Assembly (NCBI GenBank): GCA_003427395.1
Contig: BFEA01000035.1
Location: 1,205,608 to 1,238,806 of the forward strand
Reading direction: 5' to 3'
DNA: 33,199 nucleotides
From: Chara braunii
Lineage: Eukaryota; Streptophyta; Charophyceae; Charales; Characeae
Under the pieces are notes generated by a model, which worked only from the letters and a program-made list of their open reading frames with translations, had not been told where the DNA came from and ran no database searches. Positions 1 to 11,325 of this stretch are shown here, piece after piece (position 1 is the first letter of the stretch; every line of letters begins with the position of its first letter). The position numbers and the translations under genes are program-made.

Positions 1-55
1 TTCACCCTGAAGCCGGGGCTAAACCCTCAATAATACTCTCTGTTGGCTGAAAGTC

Positions 56-61
56 TTTATT
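56..61 (-). promoter_or_regulatory. AATAAA polyadenylation signal candidate of the LINE
   Basis: TTTATT on the plus strand gives AATAAA on the minus strand, about 300 bases after the ORF2 stop, where a LINE 3' processing signal would be expected. A single hexamer is weak evidence. Confidence 0.35.
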
Positions 62-358
62 TGCTGGAAAAATCCAGCCACTGTGATTGCTTCTATGCTG
101 GAAACCGGGTCCAGCGTCCCTTTGCAAAGTTCCAGAACCATACAGAAGGGGAGAGGTTTAAGAAGGAAGAGCAAGGATGAGGGAGGGGGAAGGGGAGGAA
201 GAAGAAACCTCTTCGCCCTGACAGTAGGCGCCAGATATTCTTTGTAAAACAAGTTTCTTTTCTCCCTTCTTTTAAAACAGAGTGGACGGGGGGGGGGGGA
301 GAGGTCACTGAGGGGCAACAGTGATGTCATCTTCCCCTTCCCTTCTCCCTCTAGCGCT

Positions 359-3300
359 TTATGTGAATACTTCTACCAGGGAGAGAGCATGGGGGGGGAA
401 GGGGTCAGGGAAATCAGCCGGGGGGCGGAATGGGAAGGAGGACTCAATGTGGGTCCATTCCTTGAAAATCAGTCTATAGTCCCTTGCTCCTTCCATCGAT
501 TCCTGCTTGCTATTGGGGTCATCCTTGGACCATTCCACTTTTGCGATCCACCCCTCCCTGTCCCCCCCCAGCCATTCCCTGCAAAAGTTAGTAATCACCC
601 GTTTCACGTCCCCAATCTGTTGGAAGATGTCAAGTTGGGGTTTCAAGGCCAGCCATCTGCGCATCAGCTCTAGCTGGACTTGCTGCTTAATCTGGTCCGT
701 GACCTCTGCCCCCTCTACACATACTTTCTCCATCTCCAAAAGGCACCGTTGCCNCCATAGTGCCCATAGCACCGCTCNCCGTCCCAACCTGTNCATGTTT
801 TCTGTAAAGGNTGTGACCCCTTGGCANGGCCAGTGGCCTACCAAGATTGCNTGCCATGACCATGGCCAGNGGGTCAGGATTCCCATTTTTCTCCACACCC
901 TGTCCCACCATCTCCATGTAAATTGTGCAAGCGGGCATTGCATGAAAATGTGCTCCATTGTTTCCGCTTTCTTGTGGGGCGGGAAGTGTCTGAGGCACCG
1001 CGAGCACCAGGGTAATGCAAGCCCCTTTTGCTCCAAGTTGGTATGGTCGATCAACCAGTCGTTGGTTGGCAATCAACGGTGCGATATTTGCCATTGCAAC
1101 GACGTGATCTTAGCTGGTTTGGACTTTCGTTCCTGAAACCATTTTATTGGTGCAAGCTGGCCTCGGTCAATGTTCAAGTGCCTGGCCCATCTGTCGATAA
1201 TTATGTCCCTCAAATTGCGCTTTGCTCGCATCAATCAATATGTTGATTTAACAGTTATCTTGTGTATTGTGATCAGTTTGGTGACGCGGGAGGGGCCTGT
1301 AGGTGTTTGGGAGGTTTCCCATTGCCATTCCAGTGGGTCAAAAGCCACCTCGCAAATGCTTTTTCGTGGCTGAAAGGCCATGTAGTCTTTCCCGTTTTCC
1401 AAAACACTGACTCGGAATAGAGACTCCCGGTCCCTCCATATGAACGGGGCTCTACTGCCTTGCAGCCTGCCGGCTTTCCTAACGTCATAGAACTCAAGTA
1501 GGGCTTTTTGTGGGTCGATCATGTGGACCCGTCCCACCCGGTTCAGGTCCTCTCTTTCTGCTACCCAATCTCCTTCGAGAATGGTAGGGCCCTTCCTCAA
1601 GATTCTATACCAGGCCAGGGGGATTGTTTTGATCAGTGCCTCTATGTGCTGGTCAATGTGGTGACAATATCGGAGGGACTCTCGTAATTGATCCGCAGTC
1701 TTCCAACTTTTTCTCTCACCGTCCCACAGCTCCTTGACCCTCAATATTCCCCTCTTGACCTAGGTTCTCCATGGAATGGCGGAACTGTTCCGAAACCGGC
1801 CCAGGGAGTCGGTGAGCAAGCGATTCCCAAAGAGTGGTTGCCTGCTAACCTCCTCCCATCGGTCCGGGAGGGGTTTGTTTGGGAGTGGCAACTTACGCCA
1901 AGTGTTTAGTAGACGTGGCCAAAAGCAGTCCGACTGCAAGCTACGACCCTCTTCCCCTTGCGAGCTCTGTCGCTGTCGTGGTATAACCCAAAACCGGTCG
2001 TCCAACCATGTTGTGGGGTGAATGTCAGGGGTGGTTGTAGGGACCAGTTCGGCCAGGTGCTGTAATGCCAGGGGTACCTAGGGGCATTCTGGGCTGAAAA
2101 AAATCTTTTTTATCCATTGCACTTGGAGTGCTTGTGCTTGGGTTACCGGGTCAATTAACCCTAGCCCCCCCAAACTCTTTGGCTGTATCACAGAATCCCA
2201 GGCAACACGACTGATAACATTGGCCTTATCACAGTCTCCCCGCCAGAGGAAGGCCACAGTCTTATTTTTCAGATTCTTCATAGCAGTTTTGGTTAAGGGC
2301 CAAAGACGGGATTTATACCATAGGGAGGCGAGGGCAACATTGTTGATCACCAATGCCCTGCCGAAGAGGGAGGTAGGTTTGGCCTTCCATGCGTTCATTT
2401 TATTTAACGCCGGCGCACCAACCCAATCGTCGTTGGCGGCCGGGCACCCTTTTGCTGTCATCAGTACCCCCAAAATTCTGAGGGGGGCTTCAAGGGGTAA
2501 CCATTTCACCGGCGGGAGTTCTGGCGGTCGGCCCCCTTGATGGTGGATCCATCATCCTTGTGTTTTGCTGCCCCAGTTGACTGTCATGGCGGAGACGCTC
2601 GCAAACCTGTGCATCATCTGATGAATCTCCTCCATATTCTGATGGGACGCCTCCATCAGGACTGTGAGATCATCCGCAAATAGTGAGCACACCGGAACTG
2701 CGTCCTCCGGGATATTGGCAATTTTGATCCTAGATATGTCCTTATTAGCTCGTAAGTTAGCAGCCAGGGCCTCAATAATAACAAGGAACAAGAGCGGGGC
2801 TATGGGGTCACCTTGACGGACCAATCGCTCTAGTCTGATGGCGGGTGCCAGCGAACCGTTCACCTATACTTTGGTTGTTGCATTTTGATGAAGTATTCGC
2901 ACCCAGCTTCTGAAGTTCGGACCAAAATTCATTCGTTCCATACATTTGTCCAGGAACAGCCAGTCTACATGGTCATAGGCTTTCTCAAAGTCTATAAACA
3001 CTAAGGCTGCGCTCCGCCTCTGGCGTTGGGATAGTTGCAGGACTTCATGCACCAACAAAATGTTTTCTTGTATATTACGATTCTGTATGAAGTCGGCCTG
3101 GTGTGGATTATATCCTCCATCGTTGGGATCATTCGGTTGGCCAAAGTTTTGACCAACATCTTGTATACTACCGTCAGTAGAGTGATGGGGCGGTAGTTCC
3201 TGATGTCCATTTTATCCCCTTTTTTGTGTAACAGAGTTAGCACCCCCTGACCCACAATTTCCCCCATATCCCCAGTACGCCATACTTCGTCATAGAATCT

Positions 3301-4902
3301 CATAATGTCGTTCCCCATGAAGTCCCATGTAGCTTCCCAAAACTCTTTGGAAAAACCATCAATCCCAGGCGATTTTTCTTCATCCATCTCCAACAAGGCT
3401 GTCCAAACCTCCTCTTTGGAAAGGGGGGCTTCCAGGAGAGCACGTTGTTCCTGTGATAATTTTCTGTTCAGCGGTTCCAGAAATTCATCTATTCTATGAT
3501 GGTGAGTTACACTCCCAACATCCGGTATGTGGGATGTGAAAAGGTCCTTAAAGAAATCGCGTGTGATTTTGGTGAGTCTGGCAGTGGTTAAAGTCGGCGA
3601 GCTTTCACCCGCCTCAGGGTCGTGTAGGGCATCTATTGTGGTACGACGAACGCGTGCTTTAGCGAGGTGGAAAAACCGCGCGTCCATCGATCCTTCCGTG
3701 GAGAAGTTCGCGAGTTTTCCTCTGATTCTTGTTCCTTGCCATCGATACTGTGCGTATTGTGTTAGTTGGTGTTGGAGTTGCTCAATCCGTTCATGATTAT
3801 CTTGTGAGTCATCTTGGTGCTCGAGATGGTCCAGTTGTTGCATAATATGGATTTCTTTCTGGTAGCGTTGGGCTGCCAGAATTTTCGAAAAGTCGCTGCA
3901 TTTCTTAGATAGGAAAAAGAGTCCGTTGTTGAGCCATTGGATGGCCGAATCGATTTCTGGTTCACGCTCACGCCAGTACTCCTTGACTTGTCGTATGTAA
4001 GATCTAAATGATTCCATACGAAGTAATGATGTGTTAAGTTTATAATAACCCGCCCCCCAATCCAGCCGTTTGCGAAAAGTGAAGACAACTACGCACATTT
4101 TGTGGTCCAGGCCCACATACGGGCTCGAGGGTAAGATGGCAGCGGCTGTTAGTCCGCCCGCCAGTTCATCTGCCGCAAGGATCAGGTCGATCCGTGATTT
4201 CAATAAACCTCCCGGGTTGTTTCTTTTAACACATGTGTAGGCTTTTTCTGTGGGGTGCAAACGTCTGAAGGTGTCAAACAGAGAGAAGGACGTGCACAGC
4301 TCCTGTACTAATATCTCATCCGCTTCGGCGGTGTGTGCACAGGAGGGGGGTACCCTCCACCTGTCCATCCATCTATCCGGAGCTGCATTCAAATCTCCTG
4401 CTATGATCACCGGGACCCCTTGAGGGGGGATGGTTTTGAGGTCTTCGAACAATCTTCTTCTCTCTTCCACCGAGTTGGTAGCGTATAGGGCCAAAACGCA
4501 GATTAGTTCTAATTCAAGCATGCCCAACACGCAAACCCACCTCCCTTCCACCTCATCTTGCTGATGGAACACTACCTCAAATCTGGACTCCAGAGGTACC
4601 CAGACTGACACCCCCGCCCTCCCTGGTGCGGGTGCATAAGTTGTATAAGCCTGGTGTGGCCAAACTTGTTTGTGCGATCTGTGGTGCTCTGGTTGGTTCA
4701 AGAGGTGGGTTTCTTGGACGCACACCAGGTCGGGCCAAGTTCTTCCTCCCACTCCTCTGAGTAGGTCCCATAGTGCCTGTTTTTTTTCGTGGTTGTGGGT
4801 CGCTAGCCCATTAACATTTATAGTTCTGAGGTCCAGATCCGCAGCCTGCAGGGTTTTTCTCCAGGCCTTATTGCGTCCATAGATGACTTCTACCCATTCC
4901 AT
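359..4902 (-). pseudogene. LINE ORF2: APE endonuclease, reverse transcriptase, zf-RVT (broken)
   Basis: ORF2 would nick target DNA and copy the LINE RNA by target-primed reverse transcription. The endonuclease covers about residues 25-275: NVNGL near 29-33, VQETH with catalytic Glu near 64, GDLN near 169-172, SRID near 236-239 and LDH near 265-267. The RT follows with KSPGIDG near 510-516, RNYRPI near 568-573, FIDFEKAYD (about 2960-3000) and the active site FADD (about 2675). The C-terminal module reads CSRC, then EHIFMQC (about 940-1010), a C-x2-C...H-x4-C zinc site. A frameshift near 3060-3100 splits the RT. Downstream one frame runs to 359 with stops at 2864, 2552, 2078, 1760, 1235 and 1073. 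It starts at ATG 4902, just after ORF1. Function is sure; this copy cannot make a working protein. Confidence 0.93.
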
Positions 4903-4944
4903 CTGTTATATCTGAATTGAGTGCGGAACTCCTATTCCCTTTGG

Positions 4945-6365
4945 CTATAGCCTCTGCCATTCTTGCATCTCCCAATCCAGCCTTCCATTCAGTGTGTTTT
5001 TGCGCAGAAGCCCGCATAGGATTGCGAGCAGGTCGTCCGCCGACCAAATCTGGCTTGGCTTGATTTTCAGCTGCTGCATTTCCAGCAGCGTGCTATGGGA
5101 CACCCAAGTCAGGCCGGCTTCCTTGGGTCTCCTCAAATCGAATGTAGATGTCTTTCTGTGCCATTTTCAGTTCCTTGGACGAGATGCTTAGGATAGCCAT
5201 TGCCCCGGGGTCGTAGTTGTTCTGTACGAACTCTTTGACCTCAATCATGCTCAGTGTTCCTTCTCTTCTGAGATGCCATCCTAACAGCGACACCCCCCCG
5301 TGTGACGCTGCATACGGGTCGTCTGTTTCTGCCGGTGATAGACCAAGCTCCCACCTGCCTGCCTTTTTCCGGATTGGGAACATAATGCATTTGTCTGCAG
5401 GGTCCGGGCCTGTGTTGTGCAGCCCCTTCTCAATAAGGTGTCTTAATTTGTTTCTCTTAGACCCCTCCACTCCTTCCGGCTCCCCCCTTGGAGACTCGTT
5501 GTCTCCGCTCTCAATGTGCTGCAATTCTTGGGAGCAGGGGAGGGGGGGGGAGCACTGCAGACTTCCGTCATCGGGGGGGACTGAGGGGGTAGCAAGGTCT
5601 GCAGTCTTGGGGGGCGTTGTGGTGGAAGGTGGGGAGGGTGACGCAGAGGCTCCAAGACCGTCCGGGGTGCTTGGGGATCCAGTGTCTTTTGCTTCAGGTG
5701 GAGTGAACAGTCTGTACACAATCCCCCAAATTTTGAGCAGGACCTGTTGCTGTGTGGCGTCCTGCGGCGGTCCCTGCTCCAGCACCTTTCTCAGGCTAGG
5801 GCTGCTAATCAGGATGGTCACTAGATGGGAGTACACTTCGTCCCAGAACTGTTCCGTACCATGTGGGTATTGGCCCTGTAAGCGCTGAACAAGCCAATCT
5901 GCTAAGCTTTGGAGCTTAGTATCTGCATCGTCTCCTCGCTGTGTGCCCTCCGGTCCCTCCCATCCTGCTGGGCAATTGTCCTGCATGTCCTGCATTTCTA
6001 CGTTGGGGTCGTCGATGTCCATTGGTTGGGGATTGAAGGCTGTGCTGAACATATCCCCTGCCTCCACCTTTTTTAGTTTGTCCAGCCCTTGTAGCATACC
6101 CGGTGGTAGGTGCGGCCAGCCCTGTGTGTTTGTTTTTGCTCAGAGCGTGGGGGTGCGGGATCGATTCTTTTTTGTTTTCTTTTCTGTCCATTTTCTCCCT
6201 TCTTCTTTCCAACTCCTGTGCACCCCCTTCCTTTCTTCCTACCACCAGTGCAGCCCCCTCCTCCGCCCTGACACCACCACCGGCCTGAGTTACGAACGCC
6301 TTTTCGAACTCAGGCCCTGACACAGACGCCGATGCCTGTTTTTTCTGCCCATTACGAACTCCCAC
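4945..6365 (-). pseudogene. LINE ORF1, probable RNA-binding/particle protein (frameshifted)
   Basis: The position directly upstream of ORF2, with a 40-base gap, makes this ORF1, which in LINEs usually binds the element RNA. Three frames seem to join: an N-terminal piece from ATG 6365 (basic, Lys/Glu-rich), a 334-residue middle piece from 6097, and a tail of about 60 residues ending at 4945. Frameshifts are likely near 6095-6105 and 5130. The middle has an acidic start (MDIDD), a Pro/Ser/Thr-rich linker around residues 130-190, and a more ordered C-terminal part with GRWELGLSP and GGVSLLGWHLRREG. I see neither the CCHC knuckle nor the DUF4283-like region common in plant L1 ORF1, nor a clear RRM. 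The name rests on context, not on homology. Confidence 0.6.
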
Positions 6366-7245
6366 GTGACATAAACGTACTTCCCCCTAAAATAAATCAC
6401 TTGCACAAATGCATGTGGAAATGGAAATAATAATACTAATAATAATCGAACACCAATTGGAACCTCCCCTCCCCTGTATCTGACGTCCCGATTGCATCAA
6501 CAGAGCAGCAGTGTCTATGGTGTGCAAACTGCCCACCCCTGTGCCCAGGTTATGTTGAGTAAGCCAGCCTCGTCCGACCTATTTTTATCCTCACGTACTT
6601 TGCAAGTCGGTTTCCCCGCGGGAGTATCTTTAACAATGGTCCAATCCACGTCGATCCCCCATAAGGCTGACTCACCCCGCACCCGTCAATACGCTGCAAG
6701 AGCTTGAAGGACAATGATGCAAAGCATGCGTGCTCTACTCCCTTGGGTTGGCATGGTGACCGTGACCCGTGCTTCGTCCAGGGCCCTTCAGAGGCACTGC
6801 CCTCTCCCACCAGATGCGCCACCAGGAAGAATGTCGACTCTCAAGGTAGAGCGCTCATAACTCCTGAACCAGAAGAGGACTCTCAAACCGAACTCTCTTC
6901 CTCACGGTAAGAAGAGATTGAGATGGGAAGATACGGTAAGGAAACAACGTACCTGATGAGAGCTGCCCCCAGCCACAGATTTCTCACCAATTGAGCCGAC
7001 GTGCATTTTGATGACTGGTCATAGCCTCAGTACCACCCACAATGCAATGCAGTGCCACCTCAGCCAAAATGACAAATCAGCATGCCCTCATCATTCCACA
7101 CACACCTGTTGTTGCCACAGCCTTCCATCCCACTCTGCTCTACCCGGGATGGACCAATAAAGCCAGCGTCAAAGTATCCTCACTGCGTAGAAGCTTCACA
7201 CCAAGTAACCAAGACACCCGCGGCAGTAACGGCGATATCGAACCA
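6366..7245. other. No gene seen; probably internal sequence of a truncated LTR element plus LINE 5' flank
   Basis: Short open frames exist on both strands but none shows a domain, consistent composition or start context. The stretch lies on the internal side of the minus-strand primer-binding site at 7246, so it may be what remains of that element after LINE insertion or decay. An AT-rich patch at 6430-6455 (ATAAT repeats) lies just outside the LINE 5' end. Confidence 0.5.
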
Positions 7246-7257
7246 GCTCTGATACCA
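7246..7257 (-). other. LTR-retrotransposon primer-binding site (initiator-Met tRNA type)
   Basis: The minus strand reads TGGTATCAGAGC, the classic 12-base primer-binding site complementary to the 3' end of plant initiator-Met tRNA. The bases after it (TGGTTCGA) may extend the complementarity loosely. It lies three bases (ATT) beyond a terminal CA, the expected spacing from a 5' LTR. The element therefore pointed leftwards, with its 5' LTR at 7261 and beyond. No 3' LTR, gag or pol belonging to it is visible in the window. Confidence 0.75.
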
Positions 7258-7260
7258 AAT

Positions 7261-7503
7261 TGCAAGGAATTTGACCGAGGCCGATACACAGAAATCCAAA
7301 TTGCAAAATCACACTGTAGACCAGATAGTCGAGAACCAAGCCGAAAGCATAATGCACCGAGATACAAGCCAAATAAGAGCAGAAAAATGAACTCAAATGT
7401 TGATGTGTCGCCACATCAATGCAGTGTCGTTCTACCTGATTGGCGCTCAGCGCCCAGCCTATACTACTAGGCCTAGACTAGCCTACACTATGTTCGTGCA
7501 ACA
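7261..7503 (-). mobile_element. 5' LTR candidate (about 243 bp) next to the iMet primer-binding site
   Basis: The right boundary on the minus strand is well placed: the sequence ends CCTTGCA and is followed by a 3-base spacer and the primer-binding site. The left boundary is a guess at TGTTGCACG, which would give a TG...CA LTR of about 243 bp, a plausible size for a Copia-type or TRIM LTR. No second copy was found in the window, so only the end next to the primer-binding site is supported. Confidence 0.4.
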
Positions 7504-8689
7504 GGGTCCACTGTGAAGATGAAGACCACTGTATGTGACGACGTGGCCAATGCGGACTGCCAGCATACACCAGGTACGTGTCTCTCTCCTCCCCTCGTCA
7601 CCCCCTGTCACCTTACCTGAAGACTGCCGTCACCATCACCCGCCTGTGCGCCCCAGCAGCCCGGCTTTGGCCACCGTGCTCCTGCTGACACCGCAGCGCC
7701 CTCTCTCACCGCTAGTGCCCCGCGTGTGCCCCTGGCCAGCCCAGTGGACTCAGCACTCACTAATGCAGCAGCGCTGCCGCGTCTGCTTGCCAGCCAGAAT
7801 GTCCCCTTGGCTGGGCGCTCACTTTCCTATACAGAAAGTGAGCCCTGCTTCTTGCAGGTCTGGGGCTGGCGTGGAGGGGCCCAGTAGCTTCACGTTGGGC
7901 CAAAGTGTCTTCACCCAGGACCATTCACACAGTTGCCTGGTATCGCAGCTTCAAGTGCGCCCAACCACCCACGCAGCCTGTGATGTGTTCCCTCCTTTCT
8001 TATAGGCTGAGAGGCCAGCTTCCACGTCCAAGCTTCCAGGAGCCTGGAAACTTCCTTGAAGATTCTGATTCTCACGAGCAGGGCCTCTGGAACCAACATC
8101 CACATGGTAACTGTCTGGTGCCCACTTATGCAGAAATGACAAAATCCGGGGCCCCATGTCGAATTTAGGCCCGCCTTCACTTGGGGTGGGCACATTACTT
8201 ACTTGGGGGACCCTTAGGCATCTGGAGGCCGCGACCAAGCGGCCAATGTAAGGGCTCATTCCTCGCATTTTGTTTTCTTCTGTTTTTTCAAAGGGCGAGA
8301 GTCTAGAGATATATGCACAGGTGACCGGCCCCTGGTAATTCAAGATCATGACTATTGATCTTTATTGTAGATTATATGTTACACAGGGACGCTGGACCCG
8401 ATTTCCAGCAGGTGCAGCTCCCCGCCAATAGATGGAATCTTCAATACAGGAACTGCTTAATAGGGATGCTCTTAGCACCCCGTTAATCGGAACCCCTGAA
8501 CTTGAAGGTTTCAGAAAAAAAGAAAAAAAAAACGGGTTGTTGACTATTCGATCGCCTATTATGACTGGTATTCAGAGTTCTTTTCCAGACTTCATGTTTC
8601 TTGAATACAGTGTGTAACTTGAGGGTCTCAACCCTGAGAAGCCATGGATGCTGTGAATTTCAGCTGAAATGATACTGGTGAGAATTCAA
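7504..8689. other. No gene seen; unassigned non-coding sequence
   Basis: I see short frames only, with no domain and no clear repeat. A short poly-A-like run with AAAAAAA lies near 8515-8531. Nothing here supports a named feature. Confidence 0.5.
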
Positions 8690-8972
8690 CCTTAGAATTC
8701 TTTTATTGGGTGTCTCCCAACTATCTAGTAGGACCTGAGCAGGCTTTTTCCCCCACCACATTCTCGGCGCCACACTTGGTGACAACTCGGGGCCACTTTC
8801 CCAGATCTCTCTACCGGTTACAGGGTGGCACTACTCACCCCAGTGCCGACCAGCGTCATTCTGGCCTTGGCCCGCATACCTCAGGCCGCTGAAAGTGACG
8901 GCAGTGGGTTTTGAACCCAGCACCTACTAGGTGCTGCTCAGGTATGAAACCTACTGAGCTAGTTGACGGGAC
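8690..8972 (-). mobile_element. tRNA-derived SINE candidate
   Basis: On the minus strand an RNA polymerase III box A (TAGCTCAGTAGG, 8950-8961) and box B (GGTTCAAAACC, 8907-8917) lie about 44 bases apart, as in a tRNA. Between them is a perfect 5-bp stem with a 7-base loop at 8919-8935 that resembles an anticodon arm. The two acceptor-stem halves do not pair and the variable loop is missing, so it is not a working tRNA gene. A body of about 200 bases follows to the left and ends in an A-rich stretch containing AATAAAAG. That is the layout of a tRNA-headed SINE. The left end is approximate and no target-site duplication was identified. Confidence 0.6.
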
Positions 8973-9409
8973 AAGTATGAGATTACCTACATCCGAAACT
9001 TTATATTCCCTGCTCAGATGTGGACAGTTGCATGCAATCTCCTGACACGTACCTTTCTAGGCATTTGGCTAAGGTCAAGTGTAGTATCGTTTCTGATCAG
9101 TTTAATATCTGGTCCGTGGTTCATGGGAACACATGAAGAAAAAGAAGAAACAAAAGGACTGACACATTGAGACAGCAAAATACATTCCTTTTCCTTTTTG
9201 ACAGCAAGATACATTCTGATCCTGGCATCTTGGAATTATATTGCATGGGAACTGTCATCCCTTCTTTTCTATATACATATTTAATAGAGTAAATGGTAAC
9301 CATTGTTCTTGACAGGCTGTGATGGGGAGTGGCCTACATTCTATAACAGGAAGGTCATTAGGTCTCACTCCACTTCTCTCGACTCTCAATTTTTTTAGAG
9401 TTCGCCGTA

Positions 9410-9655
9410 GCTCCACTTACTCTTCAAAGGGACTCTCAAGATGTCATTCCGAGAGCTGTCAGGCATCACCATGGAAAACCAGTTTTTCGAGAGTTCCCCC
9501 GCCTGCAACTCGCTTATTTTCGAGGGTCCTCGAGGGGCTCGTTTTTCGAGTCCACATCGAGTAGAGGTGGACAAGCCAGAAGTTTAGGTGTCAGGTAGTG
9601 ATGTCAGCTAGTGCTCTTGGAGTTCGAGAGTCCCGCCTTCTAGAGTAAGTGGAGC
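9410..9655. mobile_element. Inverted-repeat element, MITE-like candidate (246 bp)
   Basis: The ends are perfect 14-base inverted repeats: GCTCCACTTACTCT at 9410-9423 and its complement at 9642-9655. The match resumes a few bases inside with GGGACTCTC, so the imperfect terminal repeat is about 30 bases. The interior contains many TCGAG/CTCGA motifs that could fold back. A diverged partial copy of the end (CTCCACTTCTCTCGACTCTC) lies just outside at 9368-9387. There is no coding capacity and no convincing target-site duplication, so the superfamily is unknown. Confidence 0.55.
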
Positions 9656-11156
9656 GAGGCAGCTATTTTGGAGATTTTCGTGCGTCTGACAACTCCCGTA
9701 CTCTCGTAGGTTGAGTCTAGTGATCAGCAACCGGTCGTTCGCTTAACCTTCCAATATATGGAGGTCGCAGTATTTCGACTGACCTGCTCAGCTTAGTTCT
9801 GATGACAACGTGACAACAGGTGGCGGCAGCTCCTATCTGGAGAATGATGATTGCACAAGGTAGAGCGAGGCGCTACGAAGCAGGGTGGGATCTGTGTGAT
9901 GAATTTAAGGCATGGCCGGAGGAGGCGTCGACAGAGCAGCCATCGCTGGCCATTCAGCTCTTTGAGGAGACTGCTCTGCTGACCACGGACGCTGCTGTCA
10001 CAGGAGGCATAGAAGATAGGCCGTTTTATCAGACCTCTGTTGACGTGCGACTTTCTCCTAATGGCTGCCAGTGGGCGGCTGCTGGTAACCACTCGGTCAC
10101 AGTGGATCCACTCCCCCTTCTCCTTGTTCTCCTCCCAGTCTTCTGTTTCACGTAGAAGGGCTGTTTGTGACTACTTTCTCCCTGAGCTTTGTCACTCTTC
10201 TGAATTCCCTTCTTCACTTTTTAAAGCCTTGGCAGTGCGTTTGGCCTTTCTCCCTTCACCTAGTCTGGATTCGGGACGGTGGTGGGAAAGATCCGTACGG
10301 GGAGGTACAAGTGGTTAACAGGGAACCCCACTTTTCAGCCCTGGTTAACCACCCCAGCACTGAAAAGTTCATTTGGGGATGTGGTGTTTGCTGGAGTCTT
10401 GGAGATGACTGTTTTGGCCAACCCTGGAAATCTTGAAATTTCTGAAAATTCTGAAAATTGAAAAGGGCGAATTTTGCACGAAAACAGACTTCTGCCTTGG
10501 GGTGTAAGGCCCCTTTGATCCATTTTTTAACTTTTTTTTTTTGCCGTTGGTTTATTTGGTGTCCACTCTATGGAATGGTGACAGGTCTGGCGTAAAAGGT
10601 GTGGGACGTTTTTATTAATGGCTCTAAAAAAACCCTGAAAATTTAGTGCTCTGTTAACAGCTTCTCGTTGACGGGGGTGGTGCGGCGCCAATGCTGGTGC
10701 TACTTAGTCGGGAACTCCGGTAACATCCACTTAGTAGGTCACATCCCTGGGTAGGAGGGGGCGAAAAACAAAACAAAAGCAACAAAACGACAAACAAAAA
10801 CACCAATAACAATAGTGGGGAGGCGGTGTCGAGCACATCGGTCCCGCAGGGCTACCTTCCCGCCCGTGTCATGCAGGATTTTGCAGGACTTTTCCGCGAG
10901 GGAGCTTTCGCCGCTCCGACCGAGTGCGCTAGCCGCACCTCTCGCGAACCCCTATGATAGGATAGGGGCCACGCGAGGCACAACTTACCTCTGCCCAAGG
11001 GGCTGTCACCACTCTTGGACAGGTGTATCCCCGCCGAGCTACCGAACCACGTGCGAAAGTTGCTTGAGTGCAATCACAGAGGTGGCCCAACCGAGGCGTT
11101 TCTCGTTCGCTGTAGCGTAGGGGATATGTGCGGTCGAACGCCTTTAAATCATACTT
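9656..11156. other. No gene seen; unassigned sequence with A-rich patches
   Basis: Open frames up to about 110 codons exist on both strands but overlap one another and show no domain. An A-rich stretch at 10767-10812 (repeated AACAAAA) and T or A runs near 10524-10540 and 10626-10632 may be retroposon tails. Nothing here supports a gene. Confidence 0.5.
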
Positions 11157-11325
11157 GCGGCGCATCGATGCGCTGCACGATGCGGCTCGGTGCGCAGCGC
11201 GCCGTGCGCCCGTCGGGGATGCGCGATGCGCACGCACCGATGCGCAGTGCGCAATGCTCGATGCGCTGCGCGGCACTTGGATGCGCAGTGCACCAGTGCA
11301 CCGGGCCTGCGCGTGCCGCGTGCTT
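11157..11325. repeat. CG-rich degenerate short repeat (GATGCGC / TGCGCA)
   Basis: About 170 bases made of loosely repeated GATGCGC, GTGCGCA and TGCGCTGCG words abut the start of the 82-bp satellite. Base composition is sharply richer in CpG than the flanks. It may be an older degenerate tandem repeat marking the edge of the satellite block. Confidence 0.7.

Larger units (their letters stand above)
1..6365 (-). mobile_element. L1-like non-LTR retrotransposon (LINE), nearly full length, decayed
   Basis: On the minus strand ORF1 (6365 to 4945) is followed about 40 bases later by ORF2 (4902 to 359), the usual two-ORF LINE order. ORF2 has an APE-type endonuclease, a reverse transcriptase with an FADD active site, and a C-terminal Cys/His module of the zf-RVT type that is typical of plant L1 elements. 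The last 358 bases look like 3' UTR, with an AATAAA on the minus strand at 56-61. I did not find a poly(A) tail or target-site duplication, so the 3' end may lie just outside the window. Several stops and frameshifts show this copy is dead. Family assignment is firm; the exact ends are not. Confidence 0.9.

Noticed and set aside
5217-5888. 223-codon plus-strand frame
   Set aside because: It is the antisense shadow of LINE ORF1.
7042-7470. 142-codon plus-strand frame
   Set aside because: It runs antisense through the primer-binding site and LTR candidate and has no recognisable domain.
7535-8005. 156-codon Pro/Ser-rich frame
   Set aside because: Low-complexity composition, no domain, and no support from flanking signals.
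8896-8972. Functional tRNA-Thr gene (minus strand)
   Set aside because: The anticodon arm and both boxes fit, but the acceptor stem does not pair and the variable loop is missing; kept as a SINE head instead.
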